Shown here piece by piece: positions 1-10,405 of a DNA stretch of 64,000 nucleotides (position 1 is its first letter; every line of letters begins with the position of its first letter). Under the pieces are notes generated by a model. The model saw only the letters and a program-made list of their open reading frames with translations. It did no database searches and was not told where the DNA came from. The stretch comes from Alopecurus myosuroides (taxonomy: Eukaryota > Streptophyta > Magnoliopsida > Poales > Poaceae): positions 58,822,825 to 58,886,824 of the forward strand of contig CM054061.1 in the NCBI GenBank assembly GCA_028641055.1, given 5' to 3'. A program made the position numbers and the translations under genes.

Positions 1-1066
1 TTGTGAAAGATGGATGGGAGGAGTGTCAAACTTTTAATACCTCTGTTTAATAAAATAATAACTCTAGCACATGAGTGATCCCTGCTTCCCTCTGCGAAGG
101 GTCTTTCTTTTACTTTTATGTTGAGTCTCCATCTTCTAACTTTATGCACAGTTGAGAGAGCATTTTTGCCATTCTGAGTTCTATGTGCATTTGTCCCATA
201 AGCATCAATAATTAGTTCATGATGTGATATCATTTGTTCTTAAATTATTTGTTCTAGTCTTCCTCTTGAACTTTGAAAGTGTCATGGCATTTATGTTTTG
301 CCCCACTCTTAAGGACTATCGAAATATCACTTTGCCATGCTTTCTCTATATCTGAAACAAACGTTTACCTTTCTTTGCATTATTATTCATGATCCTTTAT
401 TTGAGTTACTCTTCGTGATGCAAAGTAATTGCTATGTTTTATTATTAAAGTTTTATTTATCATGCTTGTGTTTAAAGTTTTATGATATCAGCGTGCATAT
501 GCTTTTACATTAGATTGATCAAGTTTATGTTAGTAGCATGTCACCTCATAAATTATTGTTTTATCGCTTACCTACTCGAGGACGAGTAGGAACTAAGCTT
601 GGGGATGCTTGATACGTCATAAACGTATCCCTCATTTCTGATGCTCCATGATGATATTATGCCAATTGCTACATGATTTCTCCCTTCTTTATGTCATTTT
701 TATCGATTTTCTGGACTAACCTATTAACAAGATGCCAAGTGCCAGTTCCCTGTTTTCTGCTGTTTTTGGTTTCAGAAAAGTTGTTCTGCAAACATTTTCG
801 GAATTGGACCCCACAAAGCCCGAAGTTCCTATTTTCCTTGGAAGCATCCAGAACACCAAAGAGGAGTCGAAGACGGGCAACAGGAGGGCCACACCATAGG
901 GTGGCGCGGGTCCCTCTAGCCCTCTAGAGCTCCACCGCCTTCCGAAGGTCCTCTTTCTCCTACTGGATTGATAACCTTGGTTTCTAACTAAGGGGAATAC
1001 CTACCGTTGTGCTCATAACATCCTCCTCTTGGGGTCTCCAAACAAACATGTGTATCACGAGCATCA
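1..1066 (+). mobile_element. Gypsy LTR retrotransposon, 3' part (copy a)
   Basis: Bases 23-609 match 44923-45500 of copy b almost throughout, so this is the non-coding 3' internal region of the same Gypsy family, cut by the window start. It ends in the purine-rich AAGCTTGGGGATGCT just before the LTR at 610. No coding domain of the element is inside the window. The LTR start (TGATACGTC) and end resemble Triticeae Gypsy families such as Sabrina and WHAM. I cannot fix the family without a library search. Confidence 0.85.
610..1066 (+). repeat. 3' LTR of Gypsy copy a, internally deleted
   Basis: It starts TGATACGTCATAAACG like the LTRs at 45501 and, reversed, at 63891. It ends ACGAGCATCA after the shared 'cctcctcttggggt' stretch. 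The other copies are about 1.59 kb and this one is 457 bp, so about 1.1 kb has been lost around 925-936, where the two LTR ends abut. Confidence 0.8.
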
Positions 1067-1252
1067 GAGCTCCTACCGCATGACCACCTAGAAGCAATTC
1101 AAGAGAAATTGGCAGGATTTTTGATTAAGGACGTCATAAATCCAAAGAGAGCATTCCAATATCGAGAATGATCTACATCCATTTAGTTAGTCTTAGTGTA
1201 TAAGTGGATCTCTTCCATGTAATGATCTGTATATATGTTGTCAATGTGGAAC

Positions 1253-1256
<4 letters not shown>

Positions 1257-1319
<63 letters not shown>
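1257..1319. repeat. (TA)n microsatellite
   Basis: About 31 uninterrupted TA units. Such arrays are commonly length-polymorphic. Confidence 0.97.
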
Positions 1320-1321
<2 letters not shown>

Positions 1322-1348
1322 TTAGCGCATAGACCCCTCCAGATCCTC

Positions 1349-1455
1349 CTACCGCGGCCGAAAAAACAACCCAAAACGCTGCCGCGGAGAAATAGCAGAA
1401 AACGCTGCCGCGGCAGAAAAACAACGCAAAACGCTGCCGCGGCAAGAAAACATCC
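1349..1455. repeat. Minisatellite, about 28-bp unit
   Basis: The core AAAACGCTGCCGCGG recurs at about 1372, 1399 and 1428, with a decayed first unit at 1349, separated by A-rich spacers. Spacing is 27-29 bp. Subterminal repeats of CACTA elements can look like this, but no paired termini are seen. Confidence 0.75.
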
Positions 1456-1864
1456 CAAATCAGTGCTCATTGAGAAGCTCCCACGTGGTGCACCCCTTAG
1501 CCCCATTCGTAGTTTAAACGGGGTTAAATGGGGTCTTTAGCCATGGTTTTCCAGTCCCGGTTGGTCGGCTGGTGCAAAAGGACCTCACAATAGTGTATAT
1601 AATACTAAAGTATGTCTAGATCCATCCATTTTTGTCCAAATTTGGAACAATTAATATGAGACGGTTCTTGTTTTATGTACGTTGCCAGATTCTCCTCATC
1701 CGGACCGGATGGCGAATTGGTCCATGAACGAGATTTTGAAAACAAACATAAACTTATACCGAAAGTCCGCTAAACAATGAAACCTTCGAAACAAGATGTT
1801 ATAACCATGGTAAAAAAATAGTACACCATAGCATCGATAATAGCATGCTATAACGTTTTAAAAA

Positions 1865-2604
1865 GGAAAACAATGGTTATCCCCCGGAGGATGATCCTCC
1901 GGGTGGTGACGCGAGCGCTCGCTGGCCTCCATGCTCTAGCGGGGCTCCATGCGGGCAGGCCTGAAAGCGCTTAGCAGGCCTTCTCGCTGGAAAATACCCA
2001 GTCCTTTAGCAGGCGCGACCTATTTATTATCAGCTTTTTTCTTTTCCAGCAAACTGACACCGCAACACATACTGCTATAATAGATTTTTTTGTTCGCGAC
2101 AATTATTCTCTGATTTTGCTATACTAGTATAATTTGTTTGCTACGAGATCTCCGACGGAGTCTCCGGCGATGTCCTTTTTTTTTTGCTACAATTGTTGTC
2201 AATATTTGTTATAGTAGCGTAAAATGTTTGCTATAATATCTCTGGCGGTGCCTCCGACGATGTCATTTTTTTTTGCTACAATAGTACAAATTATTTTGCT
2301 ATAATTGTTCTTTAGATCTGCTACAGTAGTGCAAAAGGTTTGATATAATATCTCCGGCGAGGTCTCCGACCATGTCTTTGGCAAAGTTGGTTTTTTTGTT
2401 TTAGATGTGGATGAAACTTTAACAGCAAAAGCGGGATTTGGTGAGATTTTTATGAATTGCTACAATAGGCTAAAATTCTTATTTCACTGAACCTTTTTTG
2501 CTCACAACAACAAAAACGGGATGTGGACATTTTCGGGGACACGTGTCAGCTCCTGGATCCGGAGGATTTTTGGGGGAAATCCTCCGGGACGCCTAGCACT
2601 TCCC
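1865..2604. mobile_element. Mutator-like MITE, 740 bp
   Basis: It is flanked by a perfect 9-bp duplication TTTTAAAAA (1856-1864 and 2605-2613), the Mutator-superfamily length. The termini are imperfect inverted repeats: GGAAAACAATGG... on the left against GGGAAGTGCTAGG... reversed on the right. Both run into a CCGGAGGAT block. It has no transposase frame. Inside, an AT-rich module ending in a 'ctccgacgatgtc'-like block repeats about three times (near 2139, 2230 and 2341). Confidence 0.8.
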
Positions 2605-2778
2605 TTTTAAAAACTGACTCGCTAAATAAATTAATATATGATGTCTCGTAAATAGCGAGTATTTTGAGGCTGACGTTAAATTTTTTGCGGGTAGGCTGAC
2701 GCTATTTTTCTGTAGGGCTATTTTTTTTCTTTGGTTATAACACGTCGATGGAGCGATGGAAGAGAATGTATGCACATA

Positions 2779-2867
2779 CTCCCTCCCTTCAACAATAGAT
2801 GACTTTCACATATCTATATATGGATGTATCTAGACACTGAAAATCATCTATTGTTGAACGGAGCGAG
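2779..2867. mobile_element. Stowaway (Tc1/mariner) MITE, 89 bp
   Basis: It starts CTCCCTCC and ends GAGCGAG, lies between TA dinucleotides (2777-2778, 2868-2869), and folds on itself: 'caacaatagatga' pairs with 'tcatctattgttg'. These are standard Stowaway features. Confidence 0.9.
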
Positions 2868-3158
2868 TATATGGCACGATTACATACACGAGCTCGCTCA
2901 TTGCTTGGTCTTCGTCAGGGCGAAACCAGCCATACAGAAAGGCGCATCCCAGCCATTCGGCCATTCCGTTCTCTAGAGACAGTGGCCTCCCTCGACTCAT
3001 CTGCTATCCACTCGGTCTCGTTACTGAATTGGCCTTTACACTTGTGAATTTGAGTGCCTGTACTTCTTCGCTTCTTTCTTGCCATTCTTTAATCAGCTTC
3101 CACATGTGTTCAGCCCGTGATACGGCCTAGCTTCCCGAAGGATCGGAGGCGCTATAAT
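2868..3158. other. Distal upstream region of LEA copy 1
   Basis: Unique-looking sequence with no gene seen. It lies upstream of the ABA-type promoter module of LEA copy 1. Confidence 0.4.
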
Positions 3159-3240
3159 GCGTGTCCTCTCTACGTGTCCCTCGTGTACGTGCTCCACAGC
3201 GCTACGTGTCTCGTACGCCCGTAGCCGCAGCCTATATAAA
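3159..3240 (+). promoter_or_regulatory. LEA copy 1 promoter: CE3-like element, ABREs and TATA box
   Basis: GCGTGTCCTC (3159-3168) matches the coupling element CE3 known from barley HVA1. It is followed after 3 nt by the ABRE ACGTGTCC (3172-3179). Further ACGT boxes are ACGTGC at 3187 and ACGTGTC at 3204. A TATA box, TATATAAA, lies at 3233-3240, 157 bp before the ATG. CE3 plus ABRE forms an ABA-response complex in HVA1, so ABA and drought induction is inferred. LEA copy 3 carries the same module with the same spacing. Confidence 0.85.
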
Positions 3241-3396
3241 TGGCGGCTGGAGTAAAGCTAGACAGACCATTCTAAGCCAACTCAAGCAACAGTCAAAGTG
3301 ATCTTGTTTTCAGAGAGAAATCTACTGATAGTTTTCTGAGTTCGTGTTCGAGCAGAGTAGTATAGTTTGTTTGAGCCAGTAGCACGTGAGATCGAG

Positions 3397-4124
3397 ATGG
3401 CCTCCAACCAGGAGCAGGCGAGCTACCGCGTCGGCGAGGCCAAGGGCCAAACCCAGGTACGTACTCCACCACCTCCATCGATCGTTTTGAGCTACATTGA
3501 GTTGCCGCGTGGGTGTGCACCGTGTCTGAAATTGTGATCGTGGTGATGTGTTTGCAGGAGAAGGCAGGGCAGGTGATGGGCGCGGCCAAGGACAAGGCGT
3601 ACCAGGCCAAGGACCAGGCGGCGGGCATGGCGGGGCACGCGTCCGGCCAGGGCCAGGGCCAGGGCGCCACCGAGGCCGCCAAGCAGAAGGCCGGCCACGC
3701 CAAGGACACAACTTTCCAGACGGCGCAGACAGCCAAGGACCGCGCCGCCGAGACGGCGCAGGCGGCCAAGGACAAGACGACCGGGACGGCGCAGGCGGCC
3801 AAGGACAAGACCGTCGAGAGCAAGGACCAGACCGGGAGCTTCCTCGGCGAGAAGACGGAGTTGGCGAAGCAGAAGGCTGCCGAAACGGCGCAGTACGCGC
3901 AGGACAGGACCTACGACGCCGCCCAGTACGCCAAGGAGTCCGCCGTCGCCGGCAAGGACAAGACCGGCAGCGTCCTCCAGCAGGCCACCGAGACGGTGAA
4001 GGGCGCGGTGGTGGGCGCCAAGGACGCGGTGGTCAACACGCTGGGTATGGGCGGGGACAACGCTGGCAACGGCGCCGCCAAGGACACCACCAGCGTCACC
4101 GAGAAGATCACCGGGGATCACTAG
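3397..4124 (+). CDS. HVA1-like: Group-3 LEA protein, HVA1-like (LEA copy 1)
   Basis: Two exons, 3397-3456 and 3558-4124, with a GT-AG intron at 3457-3557 lying between codons 20 and 21. The product is 208 residues; barley HVA1 is 213. The start is fixed by MASNQEQASYRVGEAKGQTQ, shared by copy 3 and resembling HVA1. The protein is Ala/Lys/Gln/Thr-rich, has no Cys or Trp, and carries 11-mer repeats of the TAQAAKDKT type over residues 21-145. It ends in the conserved block from KESAVAGKDKTG through GAKDAVVNTLGMGGDN. Family knowledge: these proteins are unstructured in water, become helical on drying and protect cell contents in ABA- and drought-stressed tissue. The reading frame is intact and the upstream ABRE/CE3 module supports expression. 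A retroposed segment sits 178 bp past the stop. Confidence 0.93.
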
Positions 4125-4301
4125 ATTCACGCGTTCGCAGCTTAATTTGATTTCGTTTTCCTTCTCCTGATACATCTTTCGTTCTGTGTTCCAACTTTAT
4201 GATTTCAGAGCACACAATTTGGTTGCAACTTTTCTTTGTATGTACTTACAGAGTCTGCATGGATGTTGTATGTTTAAGTCGGGTGATGAAGTCTGACGAT
4301 A

Positions 4302-5203
4302 CAACATCAGTTTTCCTACCCTAGCCGCCGCCAGGAGCTTGGCGACTAGGGAGAGGACCTTCTACCCCCGATCTTCACCGGCCACGGCGTTGGTCCCCTC
4401 TCTCTCCGATTGCCGCTCCGGCGGCAGGAGGGAGGGGGGACCTCGTTCCTCCGTTCTGTAGTTAGGGTTTGGTTTTGTAGGTTGTGGAGCGTCGTTGGGG
4501 TGGTGGTAGCGGCGCTTCGACGAATAAATCTGTCTCAACTTCACTCCCACACCGGCGGCGTCCTTCAAGACGGCGTATCGGAGTTGATGGCATCGTGTGT
4601 TCGCCGATCTTTCAGATCGGTGGCGTTAGGGTTCATGGATGGTATCGGCGAGGCGGTGGCGGCGATCCCATCGGGTGTGTCTCACCTTCTGTTCTGTCCC
4701 CGTTGCTGCGGCGTTGTCTCCGGCGTCATAGTGGAGCAGAGAGGATTTGTCATCCGGGAGTACGCGCAGACGGCTGCCTGCGCAGTTAATAGCTGGAAGA
4801 TGGTGCATCTTGTGCTGGGTTTGTGGATGGAAGCTGGCAGTTCTGGTTTCTTCCTTCGACGTTGTAGTCGTGCGGGGATGTCAGTTCTGGAGTTCGATGG
4901 CGTGTCCGGGGACATGTTGCCCCGGTCTGATTCGTTCAACGACAATGGTTTTGCTTCTGGCAAACGATTTTGGAGGTCCGTAAAGCTGCAGATCAGCGAT
5001 GGAGCCGCGTCGAGCTCGGATGAAGAGGTGATTTGTCTTCTCTCTCTTGGTGGTCACTTTGGTGGTGCCGAAGGAGATGGACATGCGCTGGTCTTGTGCA
5101 TAGGATTATACTATCCTTTCAGTACTGTAATGTCGGTGTTTACGTGTCTTGTAACCGGATATTTATCTTATGAATGAGAACGTATTACCTTGCAAAAAAA
5201 AAA
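4302..5203 (+). mobile_element. Retroposed segment with poly(A) tail
   Basis: A 902-bp insertion bounded by a perfect 13-bp duplication AAGTCTGACGATA (4289-4301 and 5204-5216) and ending in a run of A. This is the mark of LINE-driven target-primed insertion. The sequence is GC-rich at its 5' end (CCCTAGCCGCCGCC) and T-rich at its 3' end, like a transcript with a 5' leader. A 255-codon frame runs 4410-5177, but its product shows no domain I recognise. It may be a non-autonomous LINE derivative or a retrocopy of a host transcript. It lies in the downstream flank of LEA copy 1. Confidence 0.75.
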
Positions 5204-5216
5204 AAGTCTGACGATA

Positions 5217-5635
5217 GGCATCTCAGATTTTCAATTGCAAGTTTCATAAGACTGTAATAATAAAGATCCAAGTTGGTAGTAGATCCGAATAGATTGCAAA
5301 TTTCATTACATATTTGGTTCCAAGTTTCAGATATTTTTTGTATGGATGGATGCTGACCATGGTTTGTGTACCATACTTGCCTTGTTGTGAACCGAGCGAG
5401 CTGACATGTCTCGTCCAAGAATTATCTACTCGTGGCCACATTGAGTTGAGCAACAAAAACAGGAATTCGTTATGGATCACGATGATGTAATCCGTTGAAA
5501 CTTACACCCAAATTTTGAAACGCCGGAGCAACGCGTCTCGTGAATAGAACACCTGCATGAACCATCAGGCTTGGAAGAAAAAACATGCGTGATAGTGGAA
5601 CCACACGTGAAGACGAGCAGCAACTGGAAATCAAT
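5217..5635. other. Spacer between retroposed segment and UGT
   Basis: The continuation of the LEA copy 1 downstream flank after the target duplication, then the 3' flank of the UGT gene. It is AT-rich and I see no gene or repeat boundary in it. Confidence 0.4.
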
Positions 5636-7105
5636 CTAGGAGGCATCTTCCTTGATGTGCCATTGTCGGAGCAAATGCTCCACCAGCTCGTCGACATACG
5701 TCCCCTGTTTCGCCCTGTTCCAGAGGATCTCCTGAAACTCCCTGGCGTTGCGCGCGAACGCCCTCCCTTCCTCACTGTCCGCCATCACCCGCCGCACCGT
5801 CGTGGCCACATCGTCCCTACCGAACGAGCCGTCGACTTCGTCCCTCGGCACCTCCAGCCCGACCGCCCTCGATGCCATGGCACGTGCCGTGATGCCCTGG
5901 TCGGCGAACAGCGGAAGCATCACGAGCGGGTGGCCGAACAGGAAGCTCTCGATGAGGGAGCTCCACCCGGCATGCGTCAGGAACGCGCCCACCGCGCCCC
6001 GCGCCAGGACGCGCACCTGCGGCACCCAACCGACGCGCACCAGGCCGCGTCCGGCCACACGCTCCTCGAACCCATCAGGGAGCAGGGCGGCGCTCGGTTC
6101 CCGCAGCGCCCAGACGAACCGCGCGCCCGCAAGCTCAAGGCCGAGCGCGAGCTCGCGGACCTGGTCAGGGGTCAGCGGCGCCTCGCTCCCCAACGCGACG
6201 TAGATCACGGACCTCTCGGGCTGCTCGTCCAGCCAGCGCATGAGACTCGCGCTCTCCTCGTCATCGCTTTCGGCGGAGGGGGCTTGCTGGGCAGCCCGCG
6301 CGGCGTCGTATGGAGCGAGGAGGCCGGATAGAGCGACGGGCTTGCCGAAGAGGTCGGCGAGGAGGCGGCAGTGTGGGCCGTCAACCTGGTGGCAGCTGCG
6401 CGAGATGAAGAGCGAGCAACGCTCCTCGGTCAGCCAGAAGCGGCAGATGTCGGATGTGCCGGAGGCGTTGGGACGGAACGCCTCAACGAGGAACTTGGCC
6501 TCGTGGAGGCGGTGGGCGATGGGAGTTGGGAACGAGATCCACCGCGGTTGCGCCGTAAACTCCTCCGGCGTTGTCCGCGGGTGCGCGTCGTTCACCGTCT
6601 TGGGTCCGACGAAAGCGATGAACTGTGCCGGGAAGATAGAGAAGAATGCGCATGACACCTTGTGCATCTCAGCTATGGGCGGGAGCCAGTAGTGCGCGAA
6701 GTCCACGAAGACCCAGTCGGGTTTCTTGCTGAACATTCCTCCCGCGCCGGTGCAGGCCTCGGCTAGAAAGCCGGCGAAAGGGGCGGCGAGGCCGTCGAAT
6801 GCTGCCTTCAGGAGTTCGACTTTCTCGGGCGGGACGTCGGCCGTCGATTCGGCGCCGTCTGGAAGGCCGTGGACTCTAGGCAGTGTCAGTGGGAGGAGGC
6901 GGAGGCGAGGGCTCAGGTCCTCGGGGATGCGCCTGAGCCTGGCAATGTTCCTCGGCGTGGAGACGAAGGTGACGGCGTGCCCACGCCTGGCCAGCTGCTC
7001 GGAAAGCTCAAGGTAGGGGATGATGTGGCCGAACGCGAGCCATGGGAACACCACGACGTGAAGTGGTGAAGACGCGGGGGCGGTGGCTTCTCTGGTCTCT
7101 GCCAT
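5636..7105 (-). CDS. UDP-glycosyltransferase, UGT91-like
   Basis: A single uninterrupted frame of 489 residues, the usual length for plant family-1 (GT1, GT-B fold) enzymes, with no intron. His27 in the N-terminal AFGHIIP motif fits the catalytic base and Asp135 in FVDFAHYW is the likely partner. The PSPG box spans residues 360-403, from Trp360 (GWVPQ) to Gln403 (ADQG), and binds the UDP-sugar. HAGWSS in it resembles the HCGWSS of UGT91-type enzymes ('UDP-rhamnose:rhamnosyltransferase 1-like'), many of which extend the sugar chain of flavonoid or terpenoid glycosides in the cytosol. The acceptor and donor cannot be read from sequence. The box has Ala379 where Cys is more usual. It converges on LEA copy 1 with the retroposed segment between them. 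Confidence 0.92.
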   Translation of the reverse strand: MAETREATAPASSPLHVVVFPWLAFGHIIPYLELSEQLARRGHAVTFVSTPRNIARLRRIPEDLSPRLRLLPLTLPRVHGLPDGAESTADVPPEKVELLKAAFDGLAAPFAGFLAEACTGAGGMFSKKPDWVFVDFAHYWLPPIAEMHKVSCAFFSIFPAQFIAFVGPKTVNDAHPRTTPEEFTAQPRWISFPTPIAHRLHEAKFLVEAFRPNASGTSDICRFWLTEERCSLFISRSCHQVDGPHCRLLADLFGKPVALSGLLAPYDAARAAQQAPSAESDDEESASLMRWLDEQPERSVIYVALGSEAPLTPDQVRELALGLELAGARFVWALREPSAALLPDGFEERVAGRGLVRVGWVPQVRVLARGAVGAFLTHAGWSSLIESFLFGHPLVMLPLFADQGITARAMASRAVGLEVPRDEVDGSFGRDDVATTVRRVMADSEEGRAFARNAREFQEILWNRAKQGTYVDELVEHLLRQWHIKEDAS

Positions 7106-7179
7106 AGCTTTGCTCTAGCTTCTTGGAGACGTACACGTACGTGCGCGAGTCCATGCGACAGCAGCGTTGCGTTCGTTCC

Positions 7180-7187
7180 TTATATTG
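7180..7187 (-). promoter_or_regulatory. Possible TATA box of the UGT gene
   Basis: CAATATAA on the minus strand, about 75 bp before the UGT ATG. The distance is plausible for a short leader. Nothing else supports it. Confidence 0.4.
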
Positions 7188-7439
7188 TGATCGAACGCCA
7201 AGGCTTCAATTAATCTAGTACTGTAGTAGCCATCTCATCTCAAGTAAGTACGATTGTACCAAGCGCCAGGCCCATTTGTGCTCCGCGTGATACGCGTGAA
7301 TGCACCACATTTTTTTAGTGGAAGGACGGTTACTGCTCTTGGCGCCAACTCAATGTCAGATGGTTTCACGGCAGGATCCTATGTGAGACATTGGAATGTC
7401 TTCAAACAACCCATCTGTAAGACTGTAATGCAATCAAGA

Positions 7440-7600
7440 TGTTGTTTGACAAGGGTGTGATGCCATGAGTGGAAGGTGCGCGAGGTCTCTACCACTGAGT
7501 TTGCGGTGGTATTCCCGTCGGCTGAGATGATCAGGCTGTGCTTCATGGGATCGACGTTCACCCTCCCTCTCGACAAGATTCAGGTTTCTATCAAGGCCTC
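7440..7600 (+). mobile_element. LINE 1, left fragment of ORF1 (split by Tat element)
   Basis: A frame containing EVSTTEFAVVFPS and FTLPLDKIQVSIKA resembles the DUF4283-type RNA-binding start of plant LINE ORF1 proteins. It runs to 7600, where the Tat element begins, and resumes at 20568 after the duplicated GCCTC. The left limit is approximate: a TGA in frame near 7457 and lack of similarity before that suggest truncation or decay. Confidence 0.65.
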
Positions 7601-8092
7601 TGACGAAGGGATGGATCCTATGCCTGTCGGGTATGCCTACCCGGTCTCAGGCCCACGGCCCAGGCTCTAAAGAAGGCATTGCGTACAGTTCTAGAAGACC
7701 CAATTGAAGCCCACCCGCAATGGCTTGCGGATTAAAATAGGAAACTTGTAACCGACATAGGGTTAGAGTTCGAGTCCTACCCGGGTATGGTTTGAGACCT
7801 GGCCATCTATATAAGACCAGGAGAACCACCGTGAGAGGACCAAGGAATACCGCACCATCAAGTCTTGAGCTCGAGATCGTACTCTCGACTTGAGCAATCC
7901 CCCATTGTAACCGATCTATTCGTAAATACAGATCGACAGAGGCAGGAGTAAGGGTTTTACCTCTACGAGGGCCCCGAACCTGGGTAAATCGTGTCCCCTG
8001 TCTAGCCGACGATTGTCACCAGCGCCTACACGTTCTCCTAATCGAAACCCTATGGGTTCACCCGAGGGACTTGTTGAGATGCAGATTCGACA
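7601..8092 (+). repeat. 5' LTR of the Tat element
   Basis: It runs from TGACGAAGGG to GATTCGACA and is the same length as the 3' LTR. The likely promoter TATA box is TATATAAG near 7811. The 3' copy starts TAACGAAGGG, so the terminal dinucleotide has mutated there. Confidence 0.95.
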
Positions 8093-8093
8093 A

Positions 8094-8112
8094 TTGGCGC
8101 CGTCTGTGGGAA
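8094..8112 (+). other. Primer-binding site of the Tat element
   Basis: TTGGCGCCGTCTGTGGGAA directly after the LTR, the usual tRNA primer site form of grass Gypsy elements. Confidence 0.8.
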
Positions 8113-8528
8113 ACGCGGGCGCTGGATCTCCGGCATTTTCGGCTTCATCGACAACCAACTCACGTTGGAAACCTTCGACTTCGACTCCGACCAACCCGAT
8201 TCGGATCGGATCTGTCGTAGTCACCCCTCACTCGCCGGAATCACGCCCGGAATTCAGCAATCTGGAGAAAAGCGTCACCTTGACGTTCGGGAGCTTCAAG
8301 TTCTACACCAACAAAGACGGAATCCTCCACTGCCCTGAAGAATCGGGATCTGAGTCAATTTCCAGCCCAGGAGCTATCGATTCACGACCCTACTTGGCGA
8401 AAAGTGGCGAATCCATCCGCCTCAACACCAGCAATTTCCATACCCTCTCTACAGAGGAACCCTTTCGGTTCAGGAAGGCCTTTCGAGTTACGCCTAGGAC
8501 TCACAAGCCACGTCTGGCTCAAGTCTAC

Positions 8529-10405
8529 ATGGCAGAATCGGAACAGCCACCTGCGGAGACTGAACAAAGCGCGAAGGAACGCGCCGAGATCAACGTTTCG
8601 CGAGACGCCTGGCTCCGGGCAAAGGAGGTCATCCGCACAAGCAAACCACCTGCGGCCGGGGTCCCACACGAAGACATGGTCGCCTACCACTACCATCTAG
8701 TGAGAGCGGCCACTGCTATCAAAGAAGCTCGAGAAGATCTGGTCGTGCGAAAAAGATTGGCCGACGAATCGAGCCAACGCCGTGCGGAGCTATCCCCAAC
8801 ACCTTCCGTCGGGAACCGCCCCCAGAAGAAGGGACGCGCCTCGAGAACCGCGACCATGGACGGCGAGTCCTTAAGCGGAATCAACAAATCACTTATGCGT
8901 GTGGACGTAGATGGAAACATCCATCCGCAAACTCCCGCAGCCGCGGTGCTAGCCGCAGCTACCTACGTGCAGATAAATCAACTAGGGGAAAACGATCCCC
9001 GCGCGGAACAATACAAGCAAGTGCAAAAAGGACTAGGCATGGCAGCCGCAAAACTCGCCTCCTATGATCGCAGGAAGGCAACCGAACAGAAGGACAAAGA
9101 AGCACCCCGTGGACGTAGGGGCACATCACCCAACAAGGAAAAATCGCCCCGCCGAGCACGGGGGAAAGAAGCTCGGCGACGAGGAGATAGCCCGAGTGGC
9201 AGCGATGGCAGCCGAAGGGGTCGAGACCGTAGACGCAGCCCGAGAAGAGGTCGAGATTACAGCCCGTGGAGGAATCGAGATCGCAGCCCACGAGGAAATC
9301 GAGATCGCAGCCCGCCAAAAGATCGAGACAGCAGCCGCTCGCGACATCGCAGCAAAGAACCGAGAGGAGACGCCAATCGGATGAGCCCGGATACAATGCG
9401 CGATCGGACATCGCCCAACGCAAAGTTGATAAAGGTCGGGCGGCCAGAAACCGTTCGCGCTCCCCATCCACATCCTCCGATGACGAAGTCTGCGGAGCCC
9501 TATGCTTTACCCGCAACATCCACGAAGCGCCGCTACCCAAAAGATTTAAGCTGTCCACAGAAGTACAGAAATACGACGGTTCGCAAGAGCCTTTAGCCTG
9601 GTTATCAGATTACCTCACGGCAGTAAAATGCCAACGTGGGAGCAAAAACACGGCTATGCAGTACCTCAACCTACACCTAGTCGGTGCTGCCCACAGCTGG
9701 CTCGAAGGAAGGCCAAAGGCATGCTACGGGTCTTGGGACGACCTAAACCTCGATTTCTGCAAAAATTTCCAAGCAACATACAAAAGACCTGCGACCATCG
9801 AGGAGCTACGGGCTTGCAAGCAGAAAAGTGGCGAGTCTACTCGCGAATATATTCAGCAATGGACCACGCTAAGGAATACAACAGGGAATATATTAGAAGA
9901 AGTCGCGGTTGAAGTATTCGCCAAAGGAGCACGGTGAACTTCTTTCAGGGAAGAACTGGGGCGACTAGCACCCAAAACCATGGGAGAATTGATGGCCATA
10001 GCTGATAGATGGGCAAACGGCGAAGACGCAGTGCGCAACGAGAAAGATTCATCCCCAGCACGCGATGACGACCGCCATAGTCGAAAGAAAAGAATAAAGA
10101 ACTACGACCATGATGATCGAAAAGAATTCGTGGCAGCGGAGTTCACCAAAAATCGCGACAGCGGATATCGTGGAAAACGCGAGTGGAAACCAAAGCAAGA
10201 AGACAAAACCCCCGAGGAGGACCTCGACGGTTACTGCACGCTACATCTGTTTACAGATAAGCGCACAGGCAAAACTAAGGCAACACACCTTCTCAAGGAT
10301 TGCCGAAAATTCATCGATATCCACGAGGCCCTCTTGAAGGAAAACAGAGCATCGATTAGTCAAGGTTACCCGCAGCTTCCCGGAGGAGGAACTCAAGGAT
10401 TTTAA
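8529..10405 (+). pseudogene. gag: Tat element gag (broken)
   Basis: The first frame, from ATG 8529 (MAESEQPPAETEQ), runs to 9596 and ends in an Arg/Ser/Asp-rich tract (about 9110-9400). The capsid-like part (KYDGSQEPLAWLSDYL, CKNFQATYKRPATIEELRA) is in another frame (9266-9937), so there is a frameshift near 9370. A stop at 9935-9937 then interrupts, and the same frame resumes to a stop at 10403-10405. The C-terminal part contains C-x-L-H near 'DGYCTLHLF', as in gag proteins of this lineage. Not functional as it stands. Confidence 0.85.

Larger units (their letters stand above)
1067..1864. other. Intergenic stretch with simple repeats
   Basis: I see no gene here. It holds the TA microsatellite (1257-1319) and the CCGCGG minisatellite (1349-1455), listed separately. 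Around 1540-1594 a fragment containing 'cccggttggt' and ending 'caatagtg' resembles a CACTA-type terminus on the minus strand. No matching second end was found. Confidence 0.5.

Noticed and set aside
3548..4150. Second long frame across LEA copy 1 exon 2 (Gly/Arg-rich product), and the long antisense frame at 3492-4175
   Set aside because: Both are shadows of the repetitive, GC-rich LEA exon. The true frame is fixed by HVA1 similarity, the splice sites and copy 3.
4410..5177. Calling the 255-codon frame in the retroposed segment a gene
   Set aside because: No recognisable domain, it lies wholly between retroposition marks, and other frames are also open. Kept only as a finding.
5585..6331. 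248-codon plus-strand frame over the UGT
   Set aside because: Antisense shadow of the GC-rich UGT gene, with no domain of its own.
7755..7785. tRNA-like B box ('gttcgagtcc') in the Tat LTR
   Set aside because: No A box or cloverleaf at proper spacing, and it is part of both LTRs.
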